NCBI GenBank assembly: GCA_019752375.1
Contig: JAIEMG010000136.1
Location: 1-34,333, forward strand
Source of the DNA: Gemmataceae bacterium
Lineage (GTDB): Bacteria > Planctomycetota > Planctomycetia > Gemmatales > Gemmataceae
DNA length: 34,333 nt
Reading direction: 5' to 3'
The first letter of the stretch is position 1. Every line of letters begins with the position of its first letter. Position numbers and translations under genes: made by a program. This document shows, piece after piece, positions 17,379 to 25,695 of this stretch. The notes under the pieces are model-generated. The model ran no database searches. It had not been told where the DNA came from and worked only from the letters and a program-made list of their open reading frames with translations.

Positions 17379-18134
17379 ATGACCCCGCCGAAGCAGACTG
17401 TTCGCCTGGCGGCGATGGCTGACATCCACCTGGATAAGGCCAGTAGTGGAAGCTTGCAATCAGTCGTCGCCAAGGTGGCGGACGAGGCCGATGTGCTGCT
17501 GCTCTGCGGCGACCTGACGAACTACGGCTTGCCTGAGGAAGCGCAGCAGTTTGTTCGCGAACTGACGGGCGTGAAGGTGCCGGTCGTGGCCGTGCTTGGC
17601 AACCACGATTTCGAATCGCACAAGCAGGAGGAAGTGCGCCAAATCCTGACGGATGGGGGCATGACACTGCTTGATGGAGAAGCCTGCGAGATCCACGGCA
17701 TCGGTTTCGCGGGCGTGAAGGGCTTTGGCGGCGGCTTTGACCAACGCATGCTGACCCCGTGGGGCGAACCCATCATGAAGGGGTTCGTGCGCGAAGCCAT
17801 CGATGAGACGCTCAAGCTGGAATCGGCGCTGGCAAAGCTGCGTACGCCGCAACGCATCGCGCTGCTGCACTATGCGCCCATTCGAGCCACCGTCGAAAAC
17901 GAGCCCCTGGAGATTTTTCCCTTCCTCGGCTCGAGTCGACTGGCGGAGCCCGTGGACCGCTATGGAGTCACCGCGGTTTTTCACGGGCACGCGCATCACG
18001 GGACATTGTGCGGCCGCACGCGCGGCAACGTGCCCGTCTACAATGTCGCCCTGCCGCTTCTGCGTCAGACGTTTCCTGACAAAACGCCGTTTTACGTACT
18101 CAGTGTACCGGTAACCCCCGAGGCACCGACATAG
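17379..18134 (+). CDS. Calcineurin-like metallophosphoesterase
   Basis: The 251-aa product carries the metallophosphoesterase motifs in order: D15-x-H17 (ADIHLD), GDLTNYG with D45, GNHD at 74-77, LHYAPI and GHAHHG. These build the two-metal site of the calcineurin-like family, which acts on phosphomono- or diesters. The substrate cannot be read from the sequence. There is no signal peptide, so it is probably cytoplasmic. The ATG at 17379 follows GGAG at 17368 and opens directly into the first motif. It is a single gene, convergent with the minus-strand DUF1501 gene. Confidence 0.88.
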   Translation: MTPPKQTVRLAAMADIHLDKASSGSLQSVVAKVADEADVLLLCGDLTNYGLPEEAQQFVRELTGVKVPVVAVLGNHDFESHKQEEVRQILTDGGMTLLDGEACEIHGIGFAGVKGFGGGFDQRMLTPWGEPIMKGFVREAIDETLKLESALAKLRTPQRIALLHYAPIRATVENEPLEIFPFLGSSRLAEPVDRYGVTAVFHGHAHHGTLCGRTRGNVPVYNVALPLLRQTFPDKTPFYVLSVPVTPEAPT

Positions 18135-18152
18135 CTCGCTCGCAAACAGTCC

Positions 18153-18304
18153 ATCAGGCGAAGATCTCGCTGGCCACCTTCCCTGCCACGTCCGTCCGCT
18201 TTACGTGGGGTCGGCTTCCAGCCGGCCTGACGAATGGCCGGCTGGAAGCCGGCCCCACAAATCAGGCGAAGATCTCGGTGGCCACCTTCCCTGCCACGTC
18301 CGTC
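18153..18304. repeat. 44-bp direct repeat flanking a palindromic unit
   Basis: Bases 18153-18196 and 18261-18304 are the same 44-bp sequence with a single difference (C at 18170, G at 18278). The second copy encodes the last residues and stop of the DUF1501 gene on the minus strand (DVAGKVATEIFA); the first is a noncoding duplicate that would read the same ending with Ser for Thr. Between them, 18205-18258 is a palindrome of the family at 16337-16386. Confidence 0.93.
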
Positions 18305-19632
18305 AGCCGGAAGTCGCGACCGGAATAGCGGTAGGTCAGTTGCTCGTGGTCCAACCCGAGCAAGGCCAGCAGCGTGGCATGGAGGTCCGCCGTGTGCATG
18401 CGGCCTTCCACGGCATGAATGCCATACTCGTCGGTCTTGCCGTGGACGAAACCCTTCTTGACGCCGGCCCCGACCATGAACATCGGGTAGCCGGTGATGT
18501 TGTGGTCCCGACCGTCCGGTCCCTGGGCGGTCGGTAGTCGGCCGAACTCACTGCCGAACAGCACGAGCGTTTCGTCGAGCAGGCCGCGTTGCTCCAGGTC
18601 GGCGAGCAGCGCTCCGGTCGCTTGATCAACGGCGGCGCAGTTCTGTTTCAGGCCCTGGTGCAGGTTCGAGTGGTGGTCCCAGTTAGGCTGGCAGATCTCG
18701 ACGAAGCGCACTCCGGCTTCGCTGAGCCGGCGCGCCATCAGGCACTGCCGGGCAAACGCGCCGGCCGGACCAGGCTTGATGCCGTAGGACTCGCGGACCT
18801 TTTGCGGTTCCTTCGAGATGTCGAGCAGGTCGGGTACCTGGCCCTGCATGCGGAAGGCCAGTTCGTAGGACTCGATGATGCCGTCCACCGCATCCGGAGC
18901 GCCGGGTCCCGCGGCCAGTTCGCGGTTCATCGCTTGGATCAGGTCGAGCTGCTGCCGTTGGAGGGACCGGGGCGTTTCGGCCTTCAGGTTCGGCAGGTAG
19001 CCGGCATCGTTGATGCGCGTGCCCTGGAAATGGGCCGGCAGAAACGCATTGCCGAAGTTCACGGCCCCGCCGAAATTGGGCGGCGGATTGATCGTGACGT
19101 AGCCAGGCAAGTCCTGGTTCTCCGACCCCAGCCCGTAGAGCATCCACGCACCCATCGACGGCCGCGTGAGCGCTGCATTGGCGCTGCCGGTATGAAGCTG
19201 GACGACTGCCTGCGGGTGGGCCGGCGTATCGGTGTGCAGCCCGCGGAGCCAGCACATCTTGTCCGCGTGCCGGGCGATGTTCGGCAGCAGCTCGGAGAAC
19301 CACGCGCCGGTCTCGCCATACTGCTGAAACTTGAACTTTGACGCCGTCAACGTGCCGCCGCCAGGTCCGGGCTTACCGCCGTCTTTCTGGAGTTGCGGCT
19401 TGTACTCGACGGTGTCGACCTGCGACATCGATCCCTGCATGAACATGAAGATGATCCGCTTCGCCCGCGGCTTGAAGTGCGGCTCCTTCGGTGCCAACGG
19501 CTTCGGAACGGACTTCTCGGCGGCAAACGCTCGTCGCGTCTCCTGGCCAAGCATGCCGGCAAGCGCAACGTAGCCGAAGCCGGCACCGACGGACTTCAAC
19601 GCCTGGCGACGAGAGATCGTGGGGATCGACAT
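18262..19632 (-). CDS. DUF1501 family Tat-exported protein (paired with DUF1553 protein)
   Basis: The 456-aa product starts with a twin-arginine signal, ISRRQALKSVGAGFGYVALA (residues 6-25). It carries the family landmarks FMFMQGSMSQVDT, HADKMCWLRGL and FGSEFGRLPTAQGPDGRDHN, and the C-terminal pattern HTADLHATLLALLGLDHE. In planctomycetes such genes typically sit next to a PSCyt/DUF1549/DUF1553 gene, as here, suggesting that the two products work together outside the cytoplasm; the reaction is unknown. The start at 19632 has GAGG 9 bases upstream; ATG and TTG codons just before it are alternatives. Its last codons lie inside the 44-bp direct repeat. Confidence 0.93.
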   Translation of the reverse strand: MSIPTISRRQALKSVGAGFGYVALAGMLGQETRRAFAAEKSVPKPLAPKEPHFKPRAKRIIFMFMQGSMSQVDTVEYKPQLQKDGGKPGPGGGTLTASKFKFQQYGETGAWFSELLPNIARHADKMCWLRGLHTDTPAHPQAVVQLHTGSANAALTRPSMGAWMLYGLGSENQDLPGYVTINPPPNFGGAVNFGNAFLPAHFQGTRINDAGYLPNLKAETPRSLQRQQLDLIQAMNRELAAGPGAPDAVDGIIESYELAFRMQGQVPDLLDISKEPQKVRESYGIKPGPAGAFARQCLMARRLSEAGVRFVEICQPNWDHHSNLHQGLKQNCAAVDQATGALLADLEQRGLLDETLVLFGSEFGRLPTAQGPDGRDHNITGYPMFMVGAGVKKGFVHGKTDEYGIHAVEGRMHTADLHATLLALLGLDHEQLTYRYSGRDFRLTDVAGKVATEIFA

Positions 19633-19667
19633 GGCATGCATCCTCAATACGTTGATTGCCGAAAACC

Positions 19668-19732
19668 GTAGGGTCCGCTGTGCGGACCAATCATTCAGGT
19701 GCCGTGTGTCCGGTCCGCACAGCGGACCCTAC
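19668..19732. repeat. GTAGGGTCCGC palindromic unit
   Basis: Perfect 21-bp arms at 19668-19688 and 19712-19732 (GTAGGGTCCGCTGTGCGGAC plus one base) enclose a 23-nt loop. It lies in the 110-bp gap between the DUF1553 and DUF1501 genes, so it would be transcribed as a strong hairpin within the presumed operon and could reduce downstream expression or stabilise the upstream message (inference). Confidence 0.92.
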
Positions 19733-19742
19733 GAGGGCGACA

Positions 19743-22358
19743 TTACTTCAAGTAGCGAAACTCCGCGGAGCCAAAGAGGGCCTGCACGAAGCCCATCCAC
19801 GCGGCCGCGCGGGCATCCTTGGGCAGGATCGTATCTTCCACGTGCGGTTCGCCGGTCTGATCGATCTCGTCGGGGTTGGCGGGTGGCGCCTTCGGCGGTT
19901 TCGGCGCTTCGACGGACACGGGCTTGGGCTCGGGAGCTGGATTAGAAGCCTTCCATTCGCGATACGCCGCCTCATACTTGGTCAGGAACGCCTGTGCCCT
20001 TTCGATTTCCTTGTCGTTCGCCGAGCGGCCCAGGGTGAGCCGGTAGGCGGTCTGCAAACGGGCTGCGTCGGTGGCTTCCTTCTCTGCCAGCAGCCGTTCC
20101 GCGAGGGCCAGCGACTGGCGGCGCATGAATGCGGAGTTCAGCAGGTACAGTCCTTGACCAGCCACCGTGGTCACGTCCCGGCTACCGGTGACGAGCGTCT
20201 GCTCGACGGGGTCGAACGCCTCCAGCGCCCGTGGCGTGACGCCGCGCACCAGCGGGAGATAGACGCTGCGTTGGGTGCTGCGGTCGGCGTGCTGGCGGAG
20301 CGTGCTGGCTTCCGGGCCGTTGTCGCGCATCTCGACCATCTTGAGTTCTTTCGCGGGGGATCCGCTGGGACGCTTGAGATTCAACGCACCCACCGCCGCG
20401 AGCGTGGCGTCGCGCATCTCCTCGGCGTCCAGCCGTCGAGGACTATGGCGCCAGACCAATCGATTGGCGGGGTCGGCCGTGCGGTGCGTTTCCGGTGCGT
20501 CCGTCCCGAGTTGATAGGCGCGGGACAGCACAATGACCCGTACCAGCTTCTTGACCGACCAGCCGTCGCGCAGGAACCGGTTGGCTAGGTGGTCGAGCAA
20601 TTCCGGGTTCGATGGCGAATCGCCCATGACTCCGAAGTTGTCGAGGGTGGTCACAATGCCCTGACCGAACAGATGCTGCCAGACGCGGTTGACGGCCACG
20701 CGTGGCGTGAGCGGGTTCTTCGCACTGGCCAGCCACTGCGCCAGTTCCAGCCGACCGCTCTGCTGGGCGCTGACCTTCGCGATGCCTGGCACCTCGAATG
20801 CAGTCAGAAAGCCGCGGGGTGCGATCGGCCCGAGTTTCTCCGCCTCGCCGCGGATGCGCACTTCCGTGTCGCCAATCGTCTGCGCATCGCGCACCCCGTG
20901 AATCGCGTGCCGGCGTGCCTCGGGGTCGGTGAGCGTGGCCAGTTCGGTCTGCAATCGCTGATATTTCATCTGGAGCTGGCGCTGCTTCGGCTGACCGTTG
21001 GCCCCCGGAGCCTTGCCTTCCTCCGTGCCCTGAATCGCTTCCCAGTCGGCCTTGGCCTTGGCGACCTGTTGCTTCAGCTTCTCGACTTGCGCGGCTGGCG
21101 GCGCGGGCTCCGCACTGCTTAAACGAAGCAGCATGGCCGGGTAGTAATAGTCCAGTCCGCCGCCGCCCATCTTGTTGCGTGTTCCCGAACAGTTGTCGGT
21201 GCTGGTAAAGATTCCCGCCAGAGCGTAGTAGTCGGTGGTCGGGATGGGATCGAACTTGTGGTCGTGGCAGCGAGCGCAGGTCGTCGTCAGGGCCAGCACC
21301 GAGCGGGTGACGACGTCGATCTGTTCGTCCACGTTGTCCATCACGAACCGGACCTTGAAGCGCTGGTTGACGTCCTTCACCCCCAGGGCCAAAAAGCCGG
21401 TGGCGGTGAGCAGGCGATCGCGTTCTTGCTCCGAGCCCGCCGGCAGCAAGTCGCCGGCGATCTGCTCCTGCACAAAGCGGTCGAACGGGACGTCGGCATT
21501 GACGGCGTCGATGACGTAGTCGCGGTAGCGCCAGGCGTGCGGGTAGGGGATATTTCGCGACGGGCCGGTCGATTCGCCGTAGCGGGCCAGGTCGAGCCAG
21601 TGCCGGCCCCAGCGCTCCCCGAACTGCGGTGCAGCCAGCAACCGGTCCACGATGCGCTCGAATGTTTCGGGAGAGTTGTCCTTGAGGAACGCGTCGAGCT
21701 GCGCTGCCGTCGGCGGCAGTCCGGTGAGGTCGAACGTCACCCGACGCAGGAGGGCGGCCTTGTCGGCATCCCCGACCGGCCGCAGTTCCTTGGCTTCCAG
21801 GCGGGCAAGGAGGAAGCGGTCGATGTCGTCGCGCGCCCAGGCAGTGTCGCGCACGGCCGGTACCTTGGGGTCGGACAATGGCTGCCAGGCCCAGTGTTCC
21901 TTCTTCAGCTTCTCGTAGCGGGCTTTCGGCTTGCCGAGCGACACGGGAATCCGCACCGCGGGCCAGGCCACGCCATCCTTGATCCAAGTCGTCAAGTCGG
22001 CAATCTGCTCGTCGGTCAGCGGTTTGCCCTCTTGGGGCATTTTCTTCTTCACGTCCTTGTGCGTCACCCGTTGCAGGAGCAGGCTTTTCTCCGGCTGGCC
22101 GGGGACCACGGCTGGACCGCTGTTGCCGCCGTGGATCAGGCCGTTACGGTCATCGACGCGCAGGCCGCCCTTGGCATTCGTGCTGGCGGAATGGCAGGTG
22201 TAGCAACTGTCGATCAGCACCGGACGGATTTTCTTCTCGAAGAACTGCACCAGCGCTTCGTTGTCGCGCGGGGCGTCCTGGGCCACAGCCACTCCAGGCA
22301 CGCTCGCCAGGACCGCGAAAGAAGCCAGCCAGGATCGGGTGACGGTGTTGATTCGCAT
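19743..22358 (-). CDS. PSCyt1-DUF1549-DUF1553 (PSD1) cytochrome-type protein
   Basis: The 871-aa product has a signal peptide (1-26, ending AVA). A planctomycete cytochrome c domain with heme-binding C52-YT-C55-H56 follows, and a region with KMPQEGKPLTDEQIADL could supply the distal methionine. The DUF1549 region (about 170-400) contains GEST, RDYVIDA and CARCHDHKFDPI, which adds a second CxxCH. The C-terminal DUF1553 region (about 540-800) contains ALTPRVAVNRVWQHLFG-like sequence. It is presumed to be an exported heme protein functioning with the DUF1501 partner encoded next. No clear ribosome binding site precedes the ATG at 22358. Confidence 0.95.
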   Translation of the reverse strand: MRINTVTRSWLASFAVLASVPGVAVAQDAPRDNEALVQFFEKKIRPVLIDSCYTCHSASTNAKGGLRVDDRNGLIHGGNSGPAVVPGQPEKSLLLQRVTHKDVKKKMPQEGKPLTDEQIADLTTWIKDGVAWPAVRIPVSLGKPKARYEKLKKEHWAWQPLSDPKVPAVRDTAWARDDIDRFLLARLEAKELRPVGDADKAALLRRVTFDLTGLPPTAAQLDAFLKDNSPETFERIVDRLLAAPQFGERWGRHWLDLARYGESTGPSRNIPYPHAWRYRDYVIDAVNADVPFDRFVQEQIAGDLLPAGSEQERDRLLTATGFLALGVKDVNQRFKVRFVMDNVDEQIDVVTRSVLALTTTCARCHDHKFDPIPTTDYYALAGIFTSTDNCSGTRNKMGGGGLDYYYPAMLLRLSSAEPAPPAAQVEKLKQQVAKAKADWEAIQGTEEGKAPGANGQPKQRQLQMKYQRLQTELATLTDPEARRHAIHGVRDAQTIGDTEVRIRGEAEKLGPIAPRGFLTAFEVPGIAKVSAQQSGRLELAQWLASAKNPLTPRVAVNRVWQHLFGQGIVTTLDNFGVMGDSPSNPELLDHLANRFLRDGWSVKKLVRVIVLSRAYQLGTDAPETHRTADPANRLVWRHSPRRLDAEEMRDATLAAVGALNLKRPSGSPAKELKMVEMRDNGPEASTLRQHADRSTQRSVYLPLVRGVTPRALEAFDPVEQTLVTGSRDVTTVAGQGLYLLNSAFMRRQSLALAERLLAEKEATDAARLQTAYRLTLGRSANDKEIERAQAFLTKYEAAYREWKASNPAPEPKPVSVEAPKPPKAPPANPDEIDQTGEPHVEDTILPKDARAAAWMGFVQALFGSAEFRYLK

Positions 22359-22371
22359 AAGTAAACCCGCA

Positions 22372-22530
22372 GGTAAATGCCTAATTTCTAATGACTAAGG
22401 AATGACCACTGTCCAATGACCATGCAGCAATCAGGTGGCTTTCGGGGAACGACTCAAGCGCGGATGGTGCCTTTGGATCATTGGGCATTGGTTATTCATT
22501 AGACATTTGTCCTTCGTTCTTCGTCCTTCG
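22372..22530. repeat. ATGAC-type simple repeats between the operon genes
   Basis: The 172-bp gap between the FecR-like gene and the DUF1553 gene is filled with words such as AATGACTAAGGAATGACCA and CCAATGACCATG on the plus strand and the complementary forms (CATTGGGCATTGG, CTTCGTCCTTCGTCATTC) further on. They belong to the same family as the runs at 8525 and 10604. No ORF here is credible. Confidence 0.7.
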
Positions 22531-24219
22531 TCATTCCGCCTTCGGCTTCGGCATTGCTCCGGTCGGCACGACCGCACGCCAGCTTTTGCCGATGCGGACT
22601 TCGTCCCACCAGCAGGTGCCGCCGCCGAACTTGGTGAGCAGCACCAGGTCGAGCTTCGCATCGCTGCGGATGCCGCGGGTGCGGACGCTCCAATCGGCTG
22701 GTTCGATCGTGTCGAGCGTTTCGCCTTCGCCGTAGACACGGAAGAAGATCTCGTCCTCGCCTTGCCGGCGCGCCACGATCTTGCCGACCCAGAACTGCGT
22801 CTCGTTGCGTGCCACGGTCTGCGAGCTGGTGAAGATGGCACCGCTGCGGATGTCGAGCTGCGGCCGTTGGAAGACCGGCAGATTAAACATCACGTGGTCG
22901 CCCTGGAAGTCGGCGGAGGAGCGAAGGACGATCCGTACCGCCGGCATCGGACCGGTCTGCCCCGCCGGCGGCGCCGGCGGGGTTTCCCAGCGTACCAGCA
23001 CGCTGACGTAATAGACGCCATCCTCGTCCAGGCGCACCGGCTGGGCGAGGAGCCGGCGGCGCGACTGATATTCCGGCGGCGCTTCCAGCATCGGCCCGCG
23101 ACCGCCTTGCACGCGCCAGGGGATATTGAGCTTGCCGAAGGCAACCGTCAGATCGCCCGTGTCGCCCTCGGGCAGTCTGCCCGGGCTGACCTGCCACGGT
23201 CCGGCCCAACCACTGCCGCCGTTGGCGCCCGCCAAGGCGACGCGTCCAGGCGGGTAGTTGAACGGTTCATAAGCCAGGAGCAGGTCTTCGCGCGGACCGA
23301 TTTTTGCCTGGCTAAGCAACTCGGCAAAGCGCGTCGCATCCAGGGGCACGGTCCGCGGCGCCGACTCGCGGGCCTGATCGTAGCGGACCGCTTTCCCCGC
23401 ACTCAGCAGCTCTGCATCTTCCTGCGGGGTGCCGGGCTTGCTGTAAGAAATCTCGCCTTCCAGCACGTGCAACTCCGTGGCGCCGTTGCGTTCGACCTTG
23501 ATGGCGAACTCGGTGCCCAGGTCAACCACATCGCTGGCCGGAGTGTGCACCGTGAATCCTGCCGCCGCTTCGGGAGCGCGAACGGTCAGCCGTCCGGCAA
23601 CCAAGCGTGCGGAACCGCGCGTTTCGAGCTGTAGTTCCGTGGGGCCTTCCAGCACGACCGCGGCACCGCCGTCGAAGCGGACGACGACCAGCCCGCGCTC
23701 CAGTTGCAGCGTCCCGGCGGACAGCCGCTGCCCTTCGACCAGCCGTTCCTTCTTGCCCCATTGGCAGTTATCGGCGAAGAGCAACGTGGCCACGCTGTCG
23801 CCGTTGAGCTTGGGGCTGGCATCCGGGTCTTCCGTCTTATTCGCCAGCGGTTGGTGGACCGAACGTAACCCATACACGCCTGCCAGCGCGACCACGGCGC
23901 CCAGCACGACGGCCGCTGCAAAACGAAGGACCATGGCGCCAAACATCCGGGTTCGTCGGGCGCCCTGGTTCGCTCGCGCTGCCACGACAGAAGAACTCCG
24001 GGCAAAAGCCGGCAGCGCATCGAGGCCAGGCGCCGGGCTGCCGAGTTCGCGACGCAGGTGCGCTTCGAGCGTCAAATGGTCCAGGTATAGCTCGCACGCT
24101 TCCGGGTTGCCGTGCAACAGATCGTTGAGCCGGGCCGCGTCTTCGGGAGAGAATGAATCGTCACTCAGGCGTTGGAGCAGGGCACGCAGTTCCGTATGGT
24201 TGTCCGAGGGCGTACTCAT
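22531..24219 (-). CDS. FecR-like membrane protein with C-terminal LamG-like region
   Basis: The 562-aa product has an N-terminal cytoplasmic part (1-95) resembling planctomycete anti-sigma-type leaders (LSDDSFSPEDAARLNDLLHG), one membrane segment at about 97-117, and a FecR-type beta domain at about 165-285 (VVRFDGGAAVVLEGPTELQL, then VVDLGTEFAIKV). A C-terminal region of about 250 residues has beta-sandwich character (GGSGWAGPW motif), as in planctomycete LamG/concanavalin-like domains. Its start overlaps the stop of the sigma factor gene by 4 bp (ATGA), so the two are translationally coupled. This supports an anti-sigma or signal-relay role. Ligand unknown. Confidence 0.88.
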   Translation of the reverse strand: MSTPSDNHTELRALLQRLSDDSFSPEDAARLNDLLHGNPEACELYLDHLTLEAHLRRELGSPAPGLDALPAFARSSSVVAARANQGARRTRMFGAMVLRFAAAVVLGAVVALAGVYGLRSVHQPLANKTEDPDASPKLNGDSVATLLFADNCQWGKKERLVEGQRLSAGTLQLERGLVVVRFDGGAAVVLEGPTELQLETRGSARLVAGRLTVRAPEAAAGFTVHTPASDVVDLGTEFAIKVERNGATELHVLEGEISYSKPGTPQEDAELLSAGKAVRYDQARESAPRTVPLDATRFAELLSQAKIGPREDLLLAYEPFNYPPGRVALAGANGGSGWAGPWQVSPGRLPEGDTGDLTVAFGKLNIPWRVQGGRGPMLEAPPEYQSRRRLLAQPVRLDEDGVYYVSVLVRWETPPAPPAGQTGPMPAVRIVLRSSADFQGDHVMFNLPVFQRPQLDIRSGAIFTSSQTVARNETQFWVGKIVARRQGEDEIFFRVYGEGETLDTIEPADWSVRTRGIRSDAKLDLVLLTKFGGGTCWWDEVRIGKSWRAVVPTGAMPKPKAE

Positions 24220-24740
24220 AAGGCACCTCCCGCGGTCCGGGTGGTTTCGATGCAGTTCAGCAGCTTCTCGCGAATGCGATAGAGCACCTGGGAGACGGCC
24301 GCGACGCTTCGCCCATCGGTTTCGGCCAGCTCTTTCACCGAGCCGCCGGGCCCATAGCGCTCTTCCAGAATGCGGCGCGAGGGCTGGGGCAGCTTTTCCA
24401 GGCAGCCGCGCAGGGCCGTCAGCCGATCGCCCAGCTCCGCGGCTCGCTCGGCCTGGCGCTCGGCCAGATAAGCCAACACGTCATCGCCGAACACCAGCCG
24501 GTCGCGGCGCACGCGGCGTCGATGACTCAGCACGTGGAAATAGGCCACCTGGCATGCCCAGGAAAGGAAGCTCGTCCCCGGCTGAAAATCCGCGGCCTTG
24601 CGCCAGAGGGTCAGGTTCGTCTCCTGCATCACGTCTTGGGCCGCCCCATGATCCGGAAGGAGTGAAAAGACGTAAGCCCAGAGTGAGGGCTGAGCTACGG
24701 TCAGGTGGGTGATGAATTCTTCGCTGGTCCCGTCCATCAT
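24216..24740 (-). CDS. ECF-type sigma factor (planctomycete/Rhodopirellula-Verrucomicrobium type)
   Basis: The 174-aa product has sigma region 2 (LWAYVFSLLPDHGAAQDVMQ, then ETNLTLWRKA and SFLSWACQVAYFHV) and a region 4 helix-turn-helix (GGSVKELAETDGRSVAAVSQ, then VLYRIREKLLNCI). It heads the minus-strand cluster followed by the FecR-like, DUF1553 and DUF1501 genes. Sigma-FecR pairs of this kind are thought to respond to extracytoplasmic signals. The ATG at 24737 is an alternative start one codon downstream. Confidence 0.9.
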   Translation of the reverse strand: MMDGTSEEFITHLTVAQPSLWAYVFSLLPDHGAAQDVMQETNLTLWRKAADFQPGTSFLSWACQVAYFHVLSHRRRVRRDRLVFGDDVLAYLAERQAERAAELGDRLTALRGCLEKLPQPSRRILEERYGPGGSVKELAETDGRSVAAVSQVLYRIREKLLNCIETTRTAGGAL

Positions 24741-24888
24741 CGCCCCCCTCGTTACCTAAATAATGTCCGCCCGCGCGGCAATCTAACGGCGATTCGGAAA
24801 ACGGCGGAAGAAATTCCCCGAAAGGTGCCGCTCTCCGTGAAAGAATTGAATGTGGAACGAACCAAAGGCGTCAAACGAAGCGACGATG

Positions 24889-25362
24889 TCACAAGACCGA
24901 CTCGCCAGGAATGCAACGTCGGCTGGTTAACGGGCTCGGGCACCTGAGTGTTGCCGCCCCTGGTCGCTTCCACGCAAACGCCCTTGGTTGACGCCAGTTC
25001 ATCGCTGGACTCCGACGCTCGCCGCAGGCCAATGCCGACTGGTCGAGACACCCCGCGTCCGGCAACGCCCTTTTCCATGCGCCGTATTCCGTCCGCCACG
25101 GCCCGAAACGTGCGAGCCGCCGGAAAATGTCCTGTTGTCCGCCGCCTTCGCCCATCCCGATTACCACGTACAGCTTTACCGCAACGACCGTGGCATGGGT
25201 TGAGGATGTCGCTTCCAGATGCTTCTTGTATGCTGTCAGCGACTCCACCGGCTTGTACTCACCTGCGCCGAGCATGTGAATCTTGAGCGCAGCCGGTTCC
25301 TCGCCCCACGATGTCACGGCGAGCAATCCGAGCCCGAGCAAGGCAAGGGGAGAGCGCTTCAT
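24889..25362 (-). pseudogene. Truncated ThuA-like secreted protein gene
   Basis: The frame starts with a good signal peptide (MKRSPLALLGLGLLAVTSWG) and a GGAG ribosome binding site 6 bases upstream. It then gives LKIHMLGAGEYKPVESLTAY and KKHLEAT. This resembles the N-terminus of planctomycete ThuA-like (trehalose-utilisation type, glutamine-amidotransferase-fold) proteins as I remember them. After about residue 51 the resemblance stops abruptly and the rest of the 157-aa frame, ending at 24889, looks unrelated and repeat-poor. A deletion or rearrangement most likely removed the remainder. An intact short secreted protein is possible but less likely. Confidence 0.5.
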
Positions 25363-25454
25363 GGCAGGCTCCGCGGTGTGGGGTGGGAATTTCAGTCGGA
25401 TACGTACCGACGCTTCGGTGATGCCGCTTCGCTTCAGGGTCGTTCACGCGGTAC

Positions 25455-25488
25455 GCTTCCTTGACCGAGCCGCTTCCTCGACCGAGCC
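25455..25488. repeat. 17-bp tandem duplication
   Basis: GCTTCCTTGACCGAGCC (25455-25471) is followed directly by GCTTCCTCGACCGAGCC (25472-25488), with one mismatch. It lies in noncoding sequence upstream of the divergent genes. No function is evident. Confidence 0.7.
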
Positions 25489-25695
25489 TGATGCTAACCA
25501 ACGTCGCACCGCCAGCGATTCGTTTCAACATTTCCTCCGTTTTTTTGTTCTCGACGCGATGCCAGGATCTCGATCTGGATGGTGAGAACTGAACTGAAGC
25601 AACAAACCATAATTCCTGTCGTCCTACTGCCCCCGCCTCCGCTTTAAAGTCAGAAGCCAAGATCAGTCCTTCCCACGCTTCGGAGGTATCCGTTC

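Larger units (their letters stand above)
24741..25695. other. Gene-poor region with debris
   Basis: Apart from the ThuA-like fragment on the minus strand, no credible gene is seen. The frames present have no recognisable motif and inconsistent codon character. The region contains a 17-bp tandem duplication (25455-25488) and provides upstream sequence for the divergent sigma factor gene and for the gene starting at 25696. It looks like a decaying or rearranged segment. Confidence 0.5.
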
